The position numbers were made by a program, and so were the translations under genes. Of a stretch of DNA of 64,000 bases, positions 9,386 through 20,480 are shown in pieces (within the stretch, counting starts at the first letter, position 1; every line of letters begins with the position of its first letter). The notes under the pieces are model-generated. The model worked only from the letters and a program-made list of their open reading frames with translations, was not told the DNA's origin and did no database searches. The stretch comes from Thermolongibacillus altinsuensis (GTDB taxonomy: Bacteria > Bacillota > Bacilli > Bacillales > Anoxybacillaceae): positions 62,001-126,000 of the forward strand of contig NZ_SLUL01000004.1 in the NCBI RefSeq assembly GCF_004341205.1, read 5' to 3'.

Positions 9386-10327
9386 CAATAATGAAACTAA
9401 CAACGCTTTTTGCGCGTGCAGGCGGTTTCCTGCCTGTTGGAAAACAAAGGAATTTGCCCCGTCGATCACTTCTTCTGTTACTTCTTCGCCGCGATGGGCT
9501 GGCAAACAATGAAGAAACATATAATCTTCTTTCGCATGTCGAACAAGCGCTTCATTCACTTGAAACGGAGCGAATACAGCAAGACGCTCTTCCGCTTCCT
9601 CTTCTTGTCCCATGCTCGTCCAAACATCTGTATAAATGATATCTGCATCTTTTACCGCTTCGTACGGATCATGAACAACATGAACCGCCGATCCATTTTC
9701 TTTCGCGGCTTCAAGAGCGATATGAACGATTTCTTGTTTTGGTTCATATTTTTTCGGCGTAGCAATCACACAATCCATTCCTACTTTCGCCGCCGCAATC
9801 ATCACAGCATGAGCAACATTGTTTCCATCGCCAACATAAGCAAATTTTAAACCTTTAAAGCGTTTCTTTACTTCATAAATGGTCAATAAGTCCGCTAACG
9901 CTTGACACGGATGATCATCATCCGTTAACCCGTTAATGACAGGAACGGATGCATAGTGCGCAAGTTGTTCCACTTTCTGATGAGCAAACGTTCGAATCAT
10001 AATCGCATCGACATATTCAGAAAGAACACGCGCTGTATCCGCAATCGTTTCACCGCGTCCAAGCTGCAAATCACTGCTGTTTAAATAAAGCGCATTTCCC
10101 CCTAGTTGAACCATTCCTACTTCAAACGAGACGCGCGTACGCGTCGATGGCTTTTCAAAGATCATCGCTAACGTTTTTCCTTGAAGCGGCGTATATCGTT
10201 CTCCTTTAAGTTGCTTTCGCTTTAATTCAAGTGCCAATTCAAGTAAATATTCAATTTCTTCCTTTGAAAAATGAGCTAATGTTAAAAAATCTTTTCCTTT
10301 TAAATGAACGTTTGTTGCTGTATTCAT
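9383..10327 (-). CDS. argF: Ornithine carbamoyltransferase
   Basis: ArgF makes citrulline from ornithine and carbamoyl phosphate. The protein has 314 residues. It contains the carbamoyl-phosphate-binding STRTR motif (in [11 protein letters not shown]), the HPCQ motif in [11 protein letters not shown], and the ornithine-side HCLP motif in [12 protein letters not shown]. Translation starts at the ATG at 10327, which overlaps the carB stop codon as ATGA. This implies translational coupling and makes argF the last gene of the arginine operon. The longer in-frame extension lies inside carB and is rejected. Confidence 0.97.
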   Translation of the reverse strand: MNTATNVHLKGKDFLTLAHFSKEEIEYLLELALELKRKQLKGERYTPLQGKTLAMIFEKPSTRTRVSFEVGMVQLGGNALYLNSSDLQLGRGETIADTARVLSEYVDAIMIRTFAHQKVEQLAHYASVPVINGLTDDDHPCQALADLLTIYEVKKRFKGLKFAYVGDGNNVAHAVMIAAAKVGMDCVIATPKKYEPKQEIVHIALEAAKENGSAVHVVHDPYEAVKDADIIYTDVWTSMGQEEEAEERLAVFAPFQVNEALVRHAKEDYMFLHCLPAHRGEEVTEEVIDGANSFVFQQAGNRLHAQKALLVSLL

Positions 10328-13300
10328 ACACTCACCACTTTGCAAAATTTTTGTTGATCCTGTAACCATTGTTGAATAGAACGTACAGAAAAATCGACAC
10401 AATCAAATGCTTGTAAAAATAACTGACATGTTTCTTTTTCTGTAAATACGAGCAAATGTCGCGATAAAGCACGCATTCGCTTTTTTGCACTTTGTTCATC
10501 TCTGCCAAAGCTGATCAACGCTAATGCTTCTTCTTTTTCGACCCATTCCGCAAACGGTTCGTTTTGTACGACAATCAATCCTTTTTCTTCAATTTCGTTG
10601 ATTAAATCTGTTACATCTTCACTCGTATCAATGTAGATTTCTTTTGCTCCTTCTTTTTTCTTTAAATATGGATAAAATGCTTTTAATGCCGCTTCTTGTA
10701 AATGTTGCGCAATACTAATTCCTTCTCCTGTCGATTTCATCTCTGGACCAACGACTGGATCCAATCCGTTTAATTTATACGTAGAAAAAACTGGATATTT
10801 CAACACGAGATACGGAATGGAATGGTCTGTTTTTTTTACGTTTTCCGACAAATATTTCCCAAGCAATAACTTTGTCGCAATTTGGACCATTGGAACGCCT
10901 GTCACTTTGCTTACAATTGGAACGGTTCGGCTCGCTCTTGGATTTACTTCTAATACATAAACCGTTCCTTCATGAACGATAAATTGAATGTTCATGATTC
11001 CTTTGAATTTTAATTCCACTGTTATTTTTTTGGCGTAATCGATCATCTGCGCTTTTTCTTTCTCGGTTAAAGAGACGGCAGGCAATAATGCATAACTGTC
11101 TCCTGAATGCACACCCGCTTTTTCAATATGTTCAATGATCGTTGGGACGAAGATGTTTTCTCCATCACATAACACATCCATTTCCGCTTCTTTCACGCGC
11201 ATGTATGCATCAATTAAAACCGGATAACCCATTTCTTGTTCGACTAAACGATGGAGCTCATCTTCGTTGTATACAATATGCATCCCTCTTCCGCCAATCA
11301 CATAGGAAGGGCGAAGCAAAACAGGATAACCGATTTCTTTGGCTTTGTCATACAATTCTTGTTCGTTGTTCGCAACTGTTCCTTTCACGTGAGGAATGTT
11401 TAATTTTTTAAGTAATGAATAGAAACGATCGCGGTCTTCCAATTGATCGATCACATCGCTATTCATGCCGATAATATTTATTCCAAATCGTTCCAATTTA
11501 CTCGCTAAGTTGATCGCTGTTTGCCCGCCAAATTGCACGATCACTTTATCAATCTTTTCAGCTTCTATCACATTTAGCACATCTTCAACGGTTAACGGCT
11601 CAAAATACAAACGATCGGCTACGGTAAAATCGGTGCTGACCGTTTCAGGATTGTTGTTAATAAGAATGGCTTCATACCCTTCTTCTTGCAGCGCATAAAC
11701 ACAATGAACCGAACTATAATCAAATTCCACTCCTTGCCCGATTCGAATCGGTCCAGAACCGATAATGAGCACTTTTGGTTTATTGCTTCGCTTTAATTCT
11801 GTTTCCCCAAAATAAGTGGAGTAATAATAGGCTGTTTCAGAATGAAATTCAGCTGCACACGTATCGACCATTTTATAAGAAGGAATAATGCCAAATGATT
11901 TGCGTTTTTCACGCACTTCTCGTTCATCGACATTCCAAATATAAGCTAAGTAAGCATCGGAAAACCCTTTTTCTTTTAACAGCTGCAATGTATCACGATC
12001 GATTTGTTCGAGCGATGTTGCTTTCGCTTTTTGTTCAAGTAAAATGAGCTGGTGAAAACAATTTAAGAAGTAGTGATCGATGTTGGTCCATTCATGAATT
12101 TCTTCCGTTGTGATTCCACGGCGAAGCAGCTCTAAGATAGCGAAAAAACGACGATCATCTGCTTGTTGAACCAATTTAATCAATGTCTCTGTTTGTTCTT
12201 TTTGCAATTTCGGCGACAAAATTCCGATATGATCCATTTCTAACGAATGAACGGCTTTTTGAAAGGCGCGCTCCAAATTGCGATCAATCGCCATGACTTC
12301 TCCCGTCGCCTTCATTTGCGTTCCAAGACGGCGATCGGCAGAGGAAAACTTATCAAACGGAAAGCGCGGAAACTTGACGACCACATAGTCTAAAGCAGGT
12401 TCAAAACTGGCGTACGTATCGCCTGTTACCGGATTTAATAACTCCGCTAATGTATAACCCACCGCTAGCTTTGCTGCAATTCTGGCAATTGGATAGCCTG
12501 TTGCTTTTGACGCTAATGCGGAAGAGCGGCTGACGCGCGGATTCACCTCAATCAAATAATATTTCTTGCTTTTCGGATCGAGCGCAAATTGAATGTTACA
12601 TCCGCCGACCACTCCGAGCGCGGAAATAATTTTAATCGCTGCTGAGCGCAACATTTGATACTCACCGTCCGTTAATGTTTGCGACGGTGCAACCACGATC
12701 GAATCGCCCGTATGAATGCCGACTGGATCGACATTTTCCATATTGCAAATCGTAATGCACGTATCTGTATGATCGCGCATGACTTCATACTCGATTTCTT
12801 TAAACCCTGCAACGCTTCGTTCCACTAAACATTGTGTAATCGGACTTTCTTTTAACCCTTTTTGAACGAGTTCGACAAATTCCTCCATCGTTTGCGCGAT
12901 TCCGCCTCCGCTTCCTCCTAGCGTATAAGCAGGGCGAATGATAATAGGAAAGCCGATTTTATTGGCAAAACGAATCGCTTCATCAACCGTTGTCACAATT
13001 TCGCTTTCCGGGACTGGTTCGTTCAGTTCATACATTAATGCGCGAAACGCTTCCCGATCTTCGCCGCGTTTGATCGATTCAATTGGCGTTCCAAGCAGCC
13101 GAACCCCGTACTTTTGTAAAATTCCTTTCTCATGCAAAGCAAAAGCTAAATTGAGCCCTGTCTGGCCTCCTAGTGTTGCCAGCAACCCATCGGGTCGTTC
13201 TTTTGCGATAATTTTTTCTAAGCTTTCGACCGTCAACGGTTCAAAGTAAACCGCATCCGCATGTACTTCATCCGTCATGATCGTAGCTGGATTATTGTTT

Positions 13301-13440
13301 GCTAAAATGACGCGATACCCTTCTTCTTTGAGCGCTAAACATCCTTGCGTACCTGAATAATCAAATTCTGCTGCCTGCCCGATCACAATCGGACCAGAAC
13401 CGATGACAAGAATCGATTGAAGCGTCGAATCCTTAGGCAT
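10324..13440 (-). CDS. carB: Carbamoyl-phosphate synthase, large subunit (arginine-specific)
   Basis: CarB makes carbamoyl phosphate from bicarbonate, ATP and ammonia passed from CarA. The 1038-residue protein shows the internal duplication of the family. Each half starts with an ATP-grasp core ([19 protein letters not shown] at the N terminus and [19 protein letters not shown] near residue 550), and a C-terminal allosteric-type domain follows. The ATG at 13440 overlaps the end of carA by 8 bp and has a GAAAGGAG site. Its place between carA and argF marks it as the arginine-pathway enzyme; the pyrimidine-specific set would be elsewhere. Confidence 0.96.
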   Translation of the reverse strand: MPKDSTLQSILVIGSGPIVIGQAAEFDYSGTQGCLALKEEGYRVILANNNPATIMTDEVHADAVYFEPLTVESLEKIIAKERPDGLLATLGGQTGLNLAFALHEKGILQKYGVRLLGTPIESIKRGEDREAFRALMYELNEPVPESEIVTTVDEAIRFANKIGFPIIIRPAYTLGGSGGGIAQTMEEFVELVQKGLKESPITQCLVERSVAGFKEIEYEVMRDHTDTCITICNMENVDPVGIHTGDSIVVAPSQTLTDGEYQMLRSAAIKIISALGVVGGCNIQFALDPKSKKYYLIEVNPRVSRSSALASKATGYPIARIAAKLAVGYTLAELLNPVTGDTYASFEPALDYVVVKFPRFPFDKFSSADRRLGTQMKATGEVMAIDRNLERAFQKAVHSLEMDHIGILSPKLQKEQTETLIKLVQQADDRRFFAILELLRRGITTEEIHEWTNIDHYFLNCFHQLILLEQKAKATSLEQIDRDTLQLLKEKGFSDAYLAYIWNVDEREVREKRKSFGIIPSYKMVDTCAAEFHSETAYYYSTYFGETELKRSNKPKVLIIGSGPIRIGQGVEFDYSSVHCVYALQEEGYEAILINNNPETVSTDFTVADRLYFEPLTVEDVLNVIEAEKIDKVIVQFGGQTAINLASKLERFGINIIGMNSDVIDQLEDRDRFYSLLKKLNIPHVKGTVANNEQELYDKAKEIGYPVLLRPSYVIGGRGMHIVYNEDELHRLVEQEMGYPVLIDAYMRVKEAEMDVLCDGENIFVPTIIEHIEKAGVHSGDSYALLPAVSLTEKEKAQMIDYAKKITVELKFKGIMNIQFIVHEGTVYVLEVNPRASRTVPIVSKVTGVPMVQIATKLLLGKYLSENVKKTDHSIPYLVLKYPVFSTYKLNGLDPVVGPEMKSTGEGISIAQHLQEAALKAFYPYLKKKEGAKEIYIDTSEDVTDLINEIEEKGLIVVQNEPFAEWVEKEEALALISFGRDEQSAKKRMRALSRHLLVFTEKETCQLFLQAFDCVDFSVRSIQQWLQDQQKFCKVVSV

Positions 13441-14506
13441 ACACTTTCTCCTTTCTTGCCGCTTTCATCATTTCTAAAAATTCTTCAAAAATCATGTCCG
13501 TATCATTCGGCCCTGGATGAGCCTCAGGATGATATTGAACAGATAAAATCGGTTTCATTTGATGAATCATTCCTTCAACCGAACCGTCATTGACATTTGT
13601 AAAGCGAATGGAGAGCGGTGTTTTCGCCAAGCTTGAAGCTTCTACGACATAGCCGTGATTCTGTGATGTCATAAATACTTTCTTTTTCAGTGCATCGTAT
13701 ACAGGTTGATTGGCACCTCGATGCCCAAAAGGCAATTTTTTTGTATTTCCTCCGTAAGCTAGCGCAACAAGCTGATGACCTAAACAAATCGCCAATGTCG
13801 GATAATGATCGATAATTGCCCGAATATTCTCCAACTCATGGACGAGTTGCTTCGGATTTCCCGGACCATTTGAAAGCAATACTCCATTCGGCTCAAGTTG
13901 GCGAATAACGGAAAACGGCGTATTGTACGGGACAACTGTAACCTTACAATTCCTTTTTAAAAGCGAGTGTAAAATAGATTTTTTGTAACCAAAATCGATC
14001 AACACAACGTGCGTATCACCTGTTCCGTACGTTTCGTGATTAACGACACTTACTTGTTTCACAAGCAATTCAGGCTCATTTTCAAACGGAAACGTCGCCG
14101 TCGGTTGAGTTGAGATTTTGCCTGGCATCGCTCCTTGATCACGAATTTGTTTAACGACGGCACGCGTATCAACATGAGTAAGCAAAGGAATATTCCATTT
14201 TTGCAAATATTGCTTTAAACTGTATTTCGCTTCGTAATGATAACCGTTCGGATTGGCTTCATATACAACAACCGCTTGAACATGTGGCTGTTTGCTTTCA
14301 AAATCATGTTCGTTAATCCCGTAATTTCCGATGAGAGGATACGTAAAAACGATGATTTGTTGTTTATAGGATGGATCCGTCAACACTTCTTGGTATCCTG
14401 TCATTCCTGTAAAGAAAACGACCTCGCCGCTTACATCGCCATCCAATGCGGTTTCCAACTTTCCGACAAAACTTTTCCCGTTGCTTAAATGTAAATATCC
14501 GTTCAT
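13433..14506 (-). CDS. carA: Carbamoyl-phosphate synthase, small subunit (arginine-specific)
   Basis: CarA is the class-I glutamine amidotransferase subunit that supplies ammonia to CarB. The 357-residue protein has an N-terminal CarA domain (GYLHLSNGKSFVG...) and a C-terminal amidotransferase domain. The nucleophilic Cys is in AICLGHQL (about residue 240) and the His/Glu pair in YHPEAHPGP. The ATG at 14506 is spaced from GAGGTG; a GTG six bases upstream is less likely. The 70-bp gap to argD holds two ARG boxes, so this gene may also have its own promoter. Confidence 0.96.
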   Translation of the reverse strand: MNGYLHLSNGKSFVGKLETALDGDVSGEVVFFTGMTGYQEVLTDPSYKQQIIVFTYPLIGNYGINEHDFESKQPHVQAVVVYEANPNGYHYEAKYSLKQYLQKWNIPLLTHVDTRAVVKQIRDQGAMPGKISTQPTATFPFENEPELLVKQVSVVNHETYGTGDTHVVLIDFGYKKSILHSLLKRNCKVTVVPYNTPFSVIRQLEPNGVLLSNGPGNPKQLVHELENIRAIIDHYPTLAICLGHQLVALAYGGNTKKLPFGHRGANQPVYDALKKKVFMTSQNHGYVVEASSLAKTPLSIRFTNVNDGSVEGMIHQMKPILSVQYHPEAHPGPNDTDMIFEEFLEMMKAARKEKVYA

Positions 14507-14520
14507 CTTCACACCTCAAA

Positions 14521-14554
14521 CGAATTTTTATTTATATAAAAGTATTTTTATTCA
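14521..14554 (-). promoter_or_regulatory. Two ARG boxes upstream of carA
   Basis: On the minus strand TGAATAAAAATACT (14541-14554) and TAAATAAAAATTCG (14521-14534) each match 12 of 14 positions of the ArgR/AhrC core TGAATAAAAATTCA. Their centres are 20 bp apart. They lie in the only sizeable gap inside the arg operon, which suggests arginine-dependent control of a carAB-argF subunit. Confidence 0.6.
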
Positions 14555-14576
14555 TTTTATCGTATAAAAGAACAGC

Positions 14577-15737
14577 TTATGATTGAGATACTATATTGCA
14601 TGCCGCTAACGACTCTTTCAAAATTTGTACGGCTGTATTTAATTCTTCTTTTGTGACGGTCAAAGGCGGCAAAAGGCGAATGACATTCGGTCCTGCCGAT
14701 AAAACGAGCAATCCTCTTTCGTGAATTTTTGGCAAGATGTTCGCAACTGCTTCTTTGCAGGCAATTCCAATCATCAATCCTAATCCGCGCACTTCATGGA
14801 CGATGTCAACATCCGCTAGCGCCTCGGTTAACGCTTGTTTAAAGTACTCCCCTTTTTCCTCCACATCTCTCAAAAAGTTTGAATCAAACACAATGTCGAT
14901 CGTTGCATTTGCTGCTGCTACCGCTAATGGATTCCCTCCAAACGTTGAACCGTGTACGCCAGGACCGAACGACGATGCTAAAAATTGTTTTCCGATCATC
15001 GCTCCAATTGGAAAACCGCTTCCTAATCCTTTCGCGATCGTTATGATATCCGGTGAAACCGAAAAATGTTGATAGGCAAATGGCTTTCCTGTTCTTCCGA
15101 TCCCGGTTTGCACTTCATCAACAATAAACAAAGCTCCGTATTGCTTGCATAATGCTTCAACTTTTTCTAAAAACGTTTGTTCAGCAGGAACGACTCCTCC
15201 TTCGCCTTGGACCACTTCAACCATAATCGTCGCAACGGTTTCGTCCATTTCTTTCTCTAATGCTTCTACATCATTAAATGGTAAATGGATAAACTCTTGT
15301 AAAAGCGGACCAAACCCTTCATAAATTTTTGCCTGCCCAGTCGCTGACATCGTTGCAAATGTTCGCCCATGAAACGATTGCCGAAACGTAATCACTTTCG
15401 AGCGCCCTGTATGTTTTCTCGCTAGCTTTAATGCTGCTTCATTCGCTTCCGCACCGCTGTTGCAGAAAAAGACAACATCTCCGTCGCAATGTTGTGTGAG
15501 CTTTTTCGCTGTTTCTTCTTGAAGAGGAATTTGAAATAAGTTGGATACGTGCCAAACTTGATTGAGTTGCGTCTCAATGGCTTTTTGAACAGCAGGATGA
15601 CGATGACCAAGGTTACAAACCGCAATTCCTGCCACAAAATCTAAATATTCCTTTCCATCTTTGGCCATTAATTTCGTTCCTTCTGCGCGTTCAACGACGA
15701 TCGGAAAACGTTGATAAGTTGGAAACAACGCGCTCAT
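14577..15737 (-). CDS. argD: Acetylornithine aminotransferase
   Basis: ArgD is a class-III PLP-dependent transaminase that makes N-acetylornithine from N-acetylglutamate semialdehyde and glutamate. The 386-residue protein has the expected fold markers: [28 protein letters not shown] with the cofactor-binding Asp, and the PLP lysine in [10 protein letters not shown] (about residue 235). The start ATG at 15737 overlaps the argB stop as ATGA, so the two genes are translationally coupled. It lies between argB and carA in the usual Bacillus arginine order. Confidence 0.96.
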   Translation of the reverse strand: MSALFPTYQRFPIVVERAEGTKLMAKDGKEYLDFVAGIAVCNLGHRHPAVQKAIETQLNQVWHVSNLFQIPLQEETAKKLTQHCDGDVVFFCNSGAEANEAALKLARKHTGRSKVITFRQSFHGRTFATMSATGQAKIYEGFGPLLQEFIHLPFNDVEALEKEMDETVATIMVEVVQGEGGVVPAEQTFLEKVEALCKQYGALFIVDEVQTGIGRTGKPFAYQHFSVSPDIITIAKGLGSGFPIGAMIGKQFLASSFGPGVHGSTFGGNPLAVAAANATIDIVFDSNFLRDVEEKGEYFKQALTEALADVDIVHEVRGLGLMIGIACKEAVANILPKIHERGLLVLSAGPNVIRLLPPLTVTKEELNTAVQILKESLAACNIVSQS

Positions 15738-16507
15738 TTATAAACCCCCACTCCTTTTTTAATCTTTGTACCGTGTAAGCCATGTATGGAATAAAACGTT
15801 GTTTTTCCGCTCACAATCGCGACTTCTTCAAGCGAATCAACAAGCGACTCAAGCGCCGCTTGCACTTTCGGAATCATTCCTCCGTAAATCGTTCCATCTT
15901 TCATCATCTCTTGCACCGTTTCTACTGTTGCTTCTTTCACAACTTCTCCCTCACGTAAAATTCCTGGTACATCGGTGACAAACAGCAGTTGATCAGCGCG
16001 TACCGCCTTCGCGACAGCGGCAGCGGCTGCATCGGCATTAATGTTATACTTTTGTCCATTTTCATCCATTCCAATTGGTGCAACAACCGGAATGTAGCCA
16101 TCAGACCATAATTTTTGTAAAAGCGCCTCGTTTACTTTTTTCACTTCCCCGACATATCCGAGCTGTTCTAAATCAATCGGTTTTGCTTCAAGCAAATAAT
16201 CATCAACTCCTGACAGACCAACGGCGCGAAGCTGGTGAGTTTGGAGCATCGCTACAAGCTTTTTATTCACCTTTCCGCATAAAACCATCTCCACAATTTC
16301 TAACACTTCCGCTGTCGTCTTACGCAAACCATTGACAAACTCAAAGGATACTTGTAAGTTTTGAAGCATTTCGCCAATTTCTGGACCACCGCCATGAACA
16401 ATCACAATATTTGCTTTTTTTTCTTTTAACTCTCGTAAACTTGCGAAAAAAGATGGCGAAAGTTCATTTAAAATGCTTCCTCCACACTTAATAACAACCG
16501 TGTTCAC
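15734..16507 (-). CDS. argB: N-acetylglutamate kinase
   Basis: ArgB phosphorylates N-acetylglutamate in the second step from acetylglutamate. The 257-residue protein is an amino-acid kinase: VIKCGGSIL binds phosphate at the N terminus, [11 protein letters not shown] follows near residue 40, and [12 protein letters not shown] lies near 160. GTG at 16507 is chosen because GGGAGG stands 8 nt upstream and the protein then starts directly with [10 protein letters not shown]. An ATG at 16525 lacks a ribosome-binding site. The gene begins 17 bp after argJ. Confidence 0.95.
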   Translation of the reverse strand: MNTVVIKCGGSILNELSPSFFASLRELKEKKANIVIVHGGGPEIGEMLQNLQVSFEFVNGLRKTTAEVLEIVEMVLCGKVNKKLVAMLQTHQLRAVGLSGVDDYLLEAKPIDLEQLGYVGEVKKVNEALLQKLWSDGYIPVVAPIGMDENGQKYNINADAAAAAVAKAVRADQLLFVTDVPGILREGEVVKEATVETVQEMMKDGTIYGGMIPKVQAALESLVDSLEEVAIVSGKTTFYSIHGLHGTKIKKGVGVYK

Positions 16508-16524
16508 GTTCCTTCCCTCCCCCA

Positions 16525-17763
16525 TTACGTGCGATAGCTCGCATTAATTTTTACGTAATCGTACGTTAAGTCGCATCCCCAAGCAACGCCTTCGCCTTCT
16601 CCCATATGAAGATCGACATCGATCACAATCGTATCTTGTTTTAAATAATTCACCGCTTCTTCTTCAGAAAATGGAACAGGTTGACTCGCCTTTAACATTT
16701 GAATCGGTCCGATAAAAATATCGACGTTATCCGGATTCACTTGCGCTTCGCTGTGACCGATCGCTCCGATAATTCTTCCCCAGTTTGCGTCAGCCCCATA
16801 AACGGCCGTTTTGACTAAATTGGAACCGACAATTTTTTTCGCAATCGCCTTCGCTTCTTGATCGTTCACGGCTCCTTTTACGCGCGCTTCAATCAGCTTC
16901 GTCGCTCCTTCACCGTCTCGCGCAATTTGTTTGGCTAAATCTTCACATGTTTTCTGCAATGCTTTATAAAACTTTGGCCACTCCGGATGTTCAACCGTTA
17001 ATTCATTGTTTCCTGCCAATCCGCTCGCCATCACAACGACCATATCATTCGTCGACGTTTCACCGTCTACCGTAATTTGATTAAACGACACATCTGTAAC
17101 CGAACGTAAAGCGAGCTGTAACGTATCAGAAGAAATATTGGCATCCGTCGTAATAAACGCCAGCATCGTTGCCATGTTCGGATGGATCATCCCAGACCCT
17201 TTGGCAGCTCCGCCAATCGTCACCTTTTTCCCGTCAATGATCGTTTCATAACATGCTTTTTTCATCACTAAATCGGTTGTTAAAATCGCCGTTTGAAAAT
17301 CAACTGCTCCTTCTTCTGTCTCAACTGGCTCAAGCTTTTCAATGCCTGCATGAATTTTTTTCATCGGTAATAACTCCCCAATGACTCCCGTCGATGCAAC
17401 GGCAACGAGATGTTCCTCTAAACGAAACTTTTTCGCGCATATGGCCCGCATTTCGTATGCATCTTTCAATCCTTGTTCTCCCGTGCAAGCATTCGCATAG
17501 GCGCTATTCACAACGATGGCTTGCAGCTTCTTTTCTTTCGCAATGCTCTCTTGCGTTACTTTAAGCGGTGCTGCCTGAAAGTAGTTTTGTGTATAGACAG
17601 CTGCGCATGAAGCAGGAACATCGCAAACAATGACACCTAAATCCTTTTTTGTATAACGCAATCCAGCATGAACTCCTGCCGCTTTGAATCCCTTTGGCGT
17701 CACAATCGTCCCTTCAGAAACATATTTCACGCCGTCTTCTTGTTTTGCTATGATCATTTTCAA
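16525..17763 (-). CDS. argJ: Bifunctional glutamate N-acetyltransferase / ornithine acetyltransferase
   Basis: ArgJ recycles the acetyl group from acetylornithine to glutamate and can also use acetyl-CoA. This allows the cyclic arginine pathway and explains the absence of argA and argE here. The precursor cleaves itself before a threonine, visible in [13 protein letters not shown] (about residue 196), giving alpha and beta chains. A TTG at 17763 is 8 nt from GGGAG and is preferred; the ATG two codons later (17757) is the alternative. The product has about 410-412 residues, close to B. subtilis ArgJ. Confidence 0.95.
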   Translation of the reverse strand: MKMIIAKQEDGVKYVSEGTIVTPKGFKAAGVHAGLRYTKKDLGVIVCDVPASCAAVYTQNYFQAAPLKVTQESIAKEKKLQAIVVNSAYANACTGEQGLKDAYEMRAICAKKFRLEEHLVAVASTGVIGELLPMKKIHAGIEKLEPVETEEGAVDFQTAILTTDLVMKKACYETIIDGKKVTIGGAAKGSGMIHPNMATMLAFITTDANISSDTLQLALRSVTDVSFNQITVDGETSTNDMVVVMASGLAGNNELTVEHPEWPKFYKALQKTCEDLAKQIARDGEGATKLIEARVKGAVNDQEAKAIAKKIVGSNLVKTAVYGADANWGRIIGAIGHSEAQVNPDNVDIFIGPIQMLKASQPVPFSEEEAVNYLKQDTIVIDVDLHMGEGEGVAWGCDLTYDYVKINASYRT

Positions 17764-17777
17764 TGGTTTCACTCCCT

Positions 17778-18809
17778 TTATGGATAAATCGGTATCGATG
17801 TTAATCCTGTATCTTCTTCCCATCCCATCATGACATTTAAATTTTGAATCGCTTGCCCTGCTGCCCCTTTTACTAAATTGTCAATCACAGAAACAACGGT
17901 CACTCTGCCTGTACGTTCATCATAGGAAAGACCGATATCGCAATAGTTTGAACCATAAACTTCTTTTGTGCTTGGAAAGTTGCCAGCTTCACGAATACGG
18001 ACAAATTTACAATCTTTATAACTTTCTTTATATAACTCTACTAATGTTTTTGTTGACAATGGTTTCGTTGTTTTTGCATAGATTGTTGCCATAATTCCTC
18101 GCGTCATCGGAATTAAATGCGTACTGAACGTGATCGCTCCTATTTTTTCATTCCAACTGCGCAACATTTGTTCAATTTCAGGAATATGCTGATGTTCATT
18201 CACTTTGTATATTTTTACATTCTCATTTGTTTCAGAAAAATGAACAGCTAACGAAACATTTCTCCCTGCCCCGGATACACCCGATTTAGCATCGACAATA
18301 ATGGATTGCTCATCGATCCACTGATGTTGAACGAGCGGTGCTAATCCAAGCAATGTCGCCGTTGGATAACATCCTGGATTTGCAATCATTCGAGCGTTAC
18401 GAATGGACTCTCGATTCCATTCAACAAGTCCGTAAACAGCCTGTTTTAATGAGTCAGCAGGAGGCGGCGTCTTTTTATACCACTTTTCATACACGCTCCC
18501 ATCTTGCAAACGAAAGTCCCCTGATAAATCGATCACTTTCAAACCTTTTGCTAATAAACTTGGTGTTAATCGACTAGAGACGCCGGGGGGTGTCGCTAAA
18601 AAAACAACATCTGCGTTGATTGCTTCTACATCAATTTCATGTAAAATCCATGTTTCCTCAGAAACAACATGGGGATAAACTTCCGCTAATGAAATCCCCG
18701 CTTGTGAAGAAGAATGCACCGAATGAACTTCAACATGCGGATGATGTTTTAACCAACGCAACAGCTCAACCCCACCATAGCCTGTCACTCCAATGATGGA
18801 GACTTTCAT
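17778..18809 (-). CDS. argC: N-acetyl-gamma-glutamyl-phosphate reductase
   Basis: ArgC reduces N-acetylglutamyl phosphate to the semialdehyde with NADPH. The 343-residue protein has the N-terminal dinucleotide-binding motif (VSIIGVTGYGGVELLR) and the catalytic Cys in NPGCYPTATL (about residue 147). The ATG at 18809 follows GAGAGGGA; the longer frame lacks a ribosome-binding site. It is the first gene of argCJBD-carAB-argF, preceded by a strong promoter whose spacer contains an ARG box. Confidence 0.96.
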   Translation of the reverse strand: MKVSIIGVTGYGGVELLRWLKHHPHVEVHSVHSSSQAGISLAEVYPHVVSEETWILHEIDVEAINADVVFLATPPGVSSRLTPSLLAKGLKVIDLSGDFRLQDGSVYEKWYKKTPPPADSLKQAVYGLVEWNRESIRNARMIANPGCYPTATLLGLAPLVQHQWIDEQSIIVDAKSGVSGAGRNVSLAVHFSETNENVKIYKVNEHQHIPEIEQMLRSWNEKIGAITFSTHLIPMTRGIMATIYAKTTKPLSTKTLVELYKESYKDCKFVRIREAGNFPSTKEVYGSNYCDIGLSYDERTGRVTVVSVIDNLVKGAAGQAIQNLNVMMGWEEDTGLTSIPIYP

Positions 18810-18849
18810 AAAAATTCCCTCTCTTTCCAAACCAACTAAATTAGTTATC

Positions 18850-18893
18850 ATTATAATACTGCATAAAAATAAAATCAAATGTATATTTAAATA
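18850..18893 (-). promoter_or_regulatory. argC promoter with two ARG boxes
   Basis: On the minus strand TTGATT (18873-18878), a 17-bp spacer and TATAAT (18850-18855) form a good SigA promoter. The plus strand TGCATAAAAATAAA (18860-18873), 11 of 14 to the ARG-box core, fills the spacer. A weaker box, TGTATATTTAAATA, lies at 18880-18893, again with a 20-bp centre distance. AhrC/ArgR bound here would occlude RNA polymerase. Confidence 0.65.
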
Positions 18894-19022
18894 TTTTTGA
18901 TATTATCTGACTTTTTTATTAACATACAAATAGTGAAAATATATCAATCATATTGACTGTGCTCCATTTTTCCTTTTAAATCGAATTTAAGAGGAAACGA
19001 AAATAAAAAAGGTGGTTATTTT

Positions 19023-19706
19023 ATGCCAACAGCACCGATCTCCTTGTCCGGTTTACTTCCGATGATTCATCATTACATTGACCTTAAAAAAGGGGACTAT
19101 ATATTTCGTGAAGGAGATCTCGCAAACGAACTATATATCGTTTGCAGCGGAAAAGTTCAACTAAGCAAAATAACTCCAGAGGGCCGTGAATTATCGCTGC
19201 GGATTTGTGACAAGGAGGATTTATTCGGAGAGGTCATTCCTTTTCAATCTTTCACAAAATGCGCGCTTAGCGCAAAAATGATGGAAGATGGGAGATTAGC
19301 GGTCATTCCGCAACAAACATTAGAGGAAAAGCTAACCATTGACCATTCGTTCGCTTTGGAATTTATGCAATGGATGAATTTGCAATTTCGCCGTACGCAA
19401 ACAAAAATACGTGATTTAATTTTGCACGGAAAAAAGGGAGCGTTATACTCGACGCTCATTCGCCTCGCGAACAGTTATGGGGTGGAAACAGAAAACGGTA
19501 TTCTGATCGATCTTCCATTAACCAATCAAGAACTCGCCAACTTTTGCGGAAGTGCTCGTGAAGTGATCAACCGCCTTCTTAAAGGGTTGAAAGAAGACGA
19601 AATTATTTCCGTTAATAAAGGAAAAATTACCATTCATAATTTGCAGTATTTGAAAGATGAAATTCATTGCGAAGGGTGTCCCATTGATATATGTAATATA
19701 AATTAA
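19023..19706 (+). CDS. fnr: Anaerobic regulator Fnr (Crp/Fnr family)
   Basis: This 227-residue regulator has an N-terminal cyclic-nucleotide-binding-like beta barrel (about 15-130) and a C-terminal winged helix (LTNQELANFCGSAREVINRLL, about 168-188). Its last residues contain CEGCPIDIC, the Cys-x2-Cys-x4-Cys arrangement that holds the oxygen-sensitive [4Fe-4S] cluster at the C terminus of B. subtilis Fnr. E. coli FNR has its cysteines at the N terminus instead. It activates anaerobic genes when oxygen is absent. The ATG has an AAGGTGG site. The convergent neighbour ywiC carries an Fnr box. Confidence 0.9.
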   Translation: MPTAPISLSGLLPMIHHYIDLKKGDYIFREGDLANELYIVCSGKVQLSKITPEGRELSLRICDKEDLFGEVIPFQSFTKCALSAKMMEDGRLAVIPQQTLEEKLTIDHSFALEFMQWMNLQFRRTQTKIRDLILHGKKGALYSTLIRLANSYGVETENGILIDLPLTNQELANFCGSAREVINRLLKGLKEDEIISVNKGKITIHNLQYLKDEIHCEGCPIDICNIN

Positions 19707-19727
19707 GCCGACTGAATTCGTCGGCTT
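19705..19727 (+). terminator. Terminator of fnr
   Basis: An 8-bp stem (19705-19712 with 19720-19727) is followed by TTTTG. It overlaps the fnr stop codon and lies just before the end of convergent ywiC. Confidence 0.75.
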
Positions 19728-19732
19728 TTGTA

Positions 19733-20440
19733 TCATATAATGATCATAATTGCAAATGCAAAATAGACGGAATTGACAATTTCGTAAATACCGATCTTTT
19801 TAATGGACAACGATTTTCCATAAAAATAAACCGCACGAACGAGACTCGGAACATAGGCAAGAGCAATGAATCCATTTCCGCTTATAAAGAGCAATAAAAT
19901 CAATCCGCTATGAAATCCCCACGATGCCCATTTATATAACGGATTATTCTTTTCGCGAATCATCGTTTTTACGTAAAAGGTGCTACCGACAAAAAAGAGG
20001 ATCGATAACATAAAAACGAAGAATGCCGTTTCATCCACTTTCTGAACGCCAAGATAATAGCTTCCTAACGCTCCGATCGAGAAATTGATAATTGCGCAAA
20101 TATCATTGAAGAATGCCCGTTCTTTTTTAATTTTCGCAAAATATAAATTGACAAGGAAAAACGGAATCATGGCTAGTCCAAAATAGATGATTCGCCAATT
20201 AGACAAAACAGGAAAAATCAAAGCGATTAGCGCTGCAACAGAATAAATGATAAACCATTTTTTCTTTTCGGCATCTGCTTGTTTTTTGACAACAGCAAGA
20301 AATAAATAAGTCGCTAAATAAAGAAAAAACCAACCGACAAATAACGGAATATGAAGCCAAGTAAACGTTCCGGCATCCATTCCAAGAAGAAACGGGATGA
20401 TTAACATCGCCCAAGCTCCATGCTGCTTTGGAATGACCAT
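19733..20440 (-). CDS. ywiC: YwiC-like membrane protein
   Basis: The 235-residue protein begins with the conserved KQHGAWAMLIIPFLLG and has about seven hydrophobic segments, so it is an integral membrane protein of the YwiC-like family. B. subtilis ywiC also sits in the nar-fnr region and belongs to the anaerobic genes. The ATG at 20440 follows GGAGGG. A canonical Fnr box lies at 20509-20524, about 42 bp from the predicted transcription start, which fits direct activation by the adjacent Fnr. The biochemical function is unknown. Confidence 0.85.
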   Translation of the reverse strand: MVIPKQHGAWAMLIIPFLLGMDAGTFTWLHIPLFVGWFFLYLATYLFLAVVKKQADAEKKKWFIIYSVAALIALIFPVLSNWRIIYFGLAMIPFFLVNLYFAKIKKERAFFNDICAIINFSIGALGSYYLGVQKVDETAFFVFMLSILFFVGSTFYVKTMIREKNNPLYKWASWGFHSGLILLLFISGNGFIALAYVPSLVRAVYFYGKSLSIKKIGIYEIVNSVYFAFAIMIII

Positions 20441-20480
20441 GTTGTTTCCCTCCGCATGTTAAATACGTTGATTTATTTTT

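Noticed and set aside
18932-18948. Possible Fnr box upstream of fnr (AGTGA...TCAAT)
   Set aside because: The half-sites are separated by seven instead of six bases and the right half is degenerate, unlike the clean site at ywiC.
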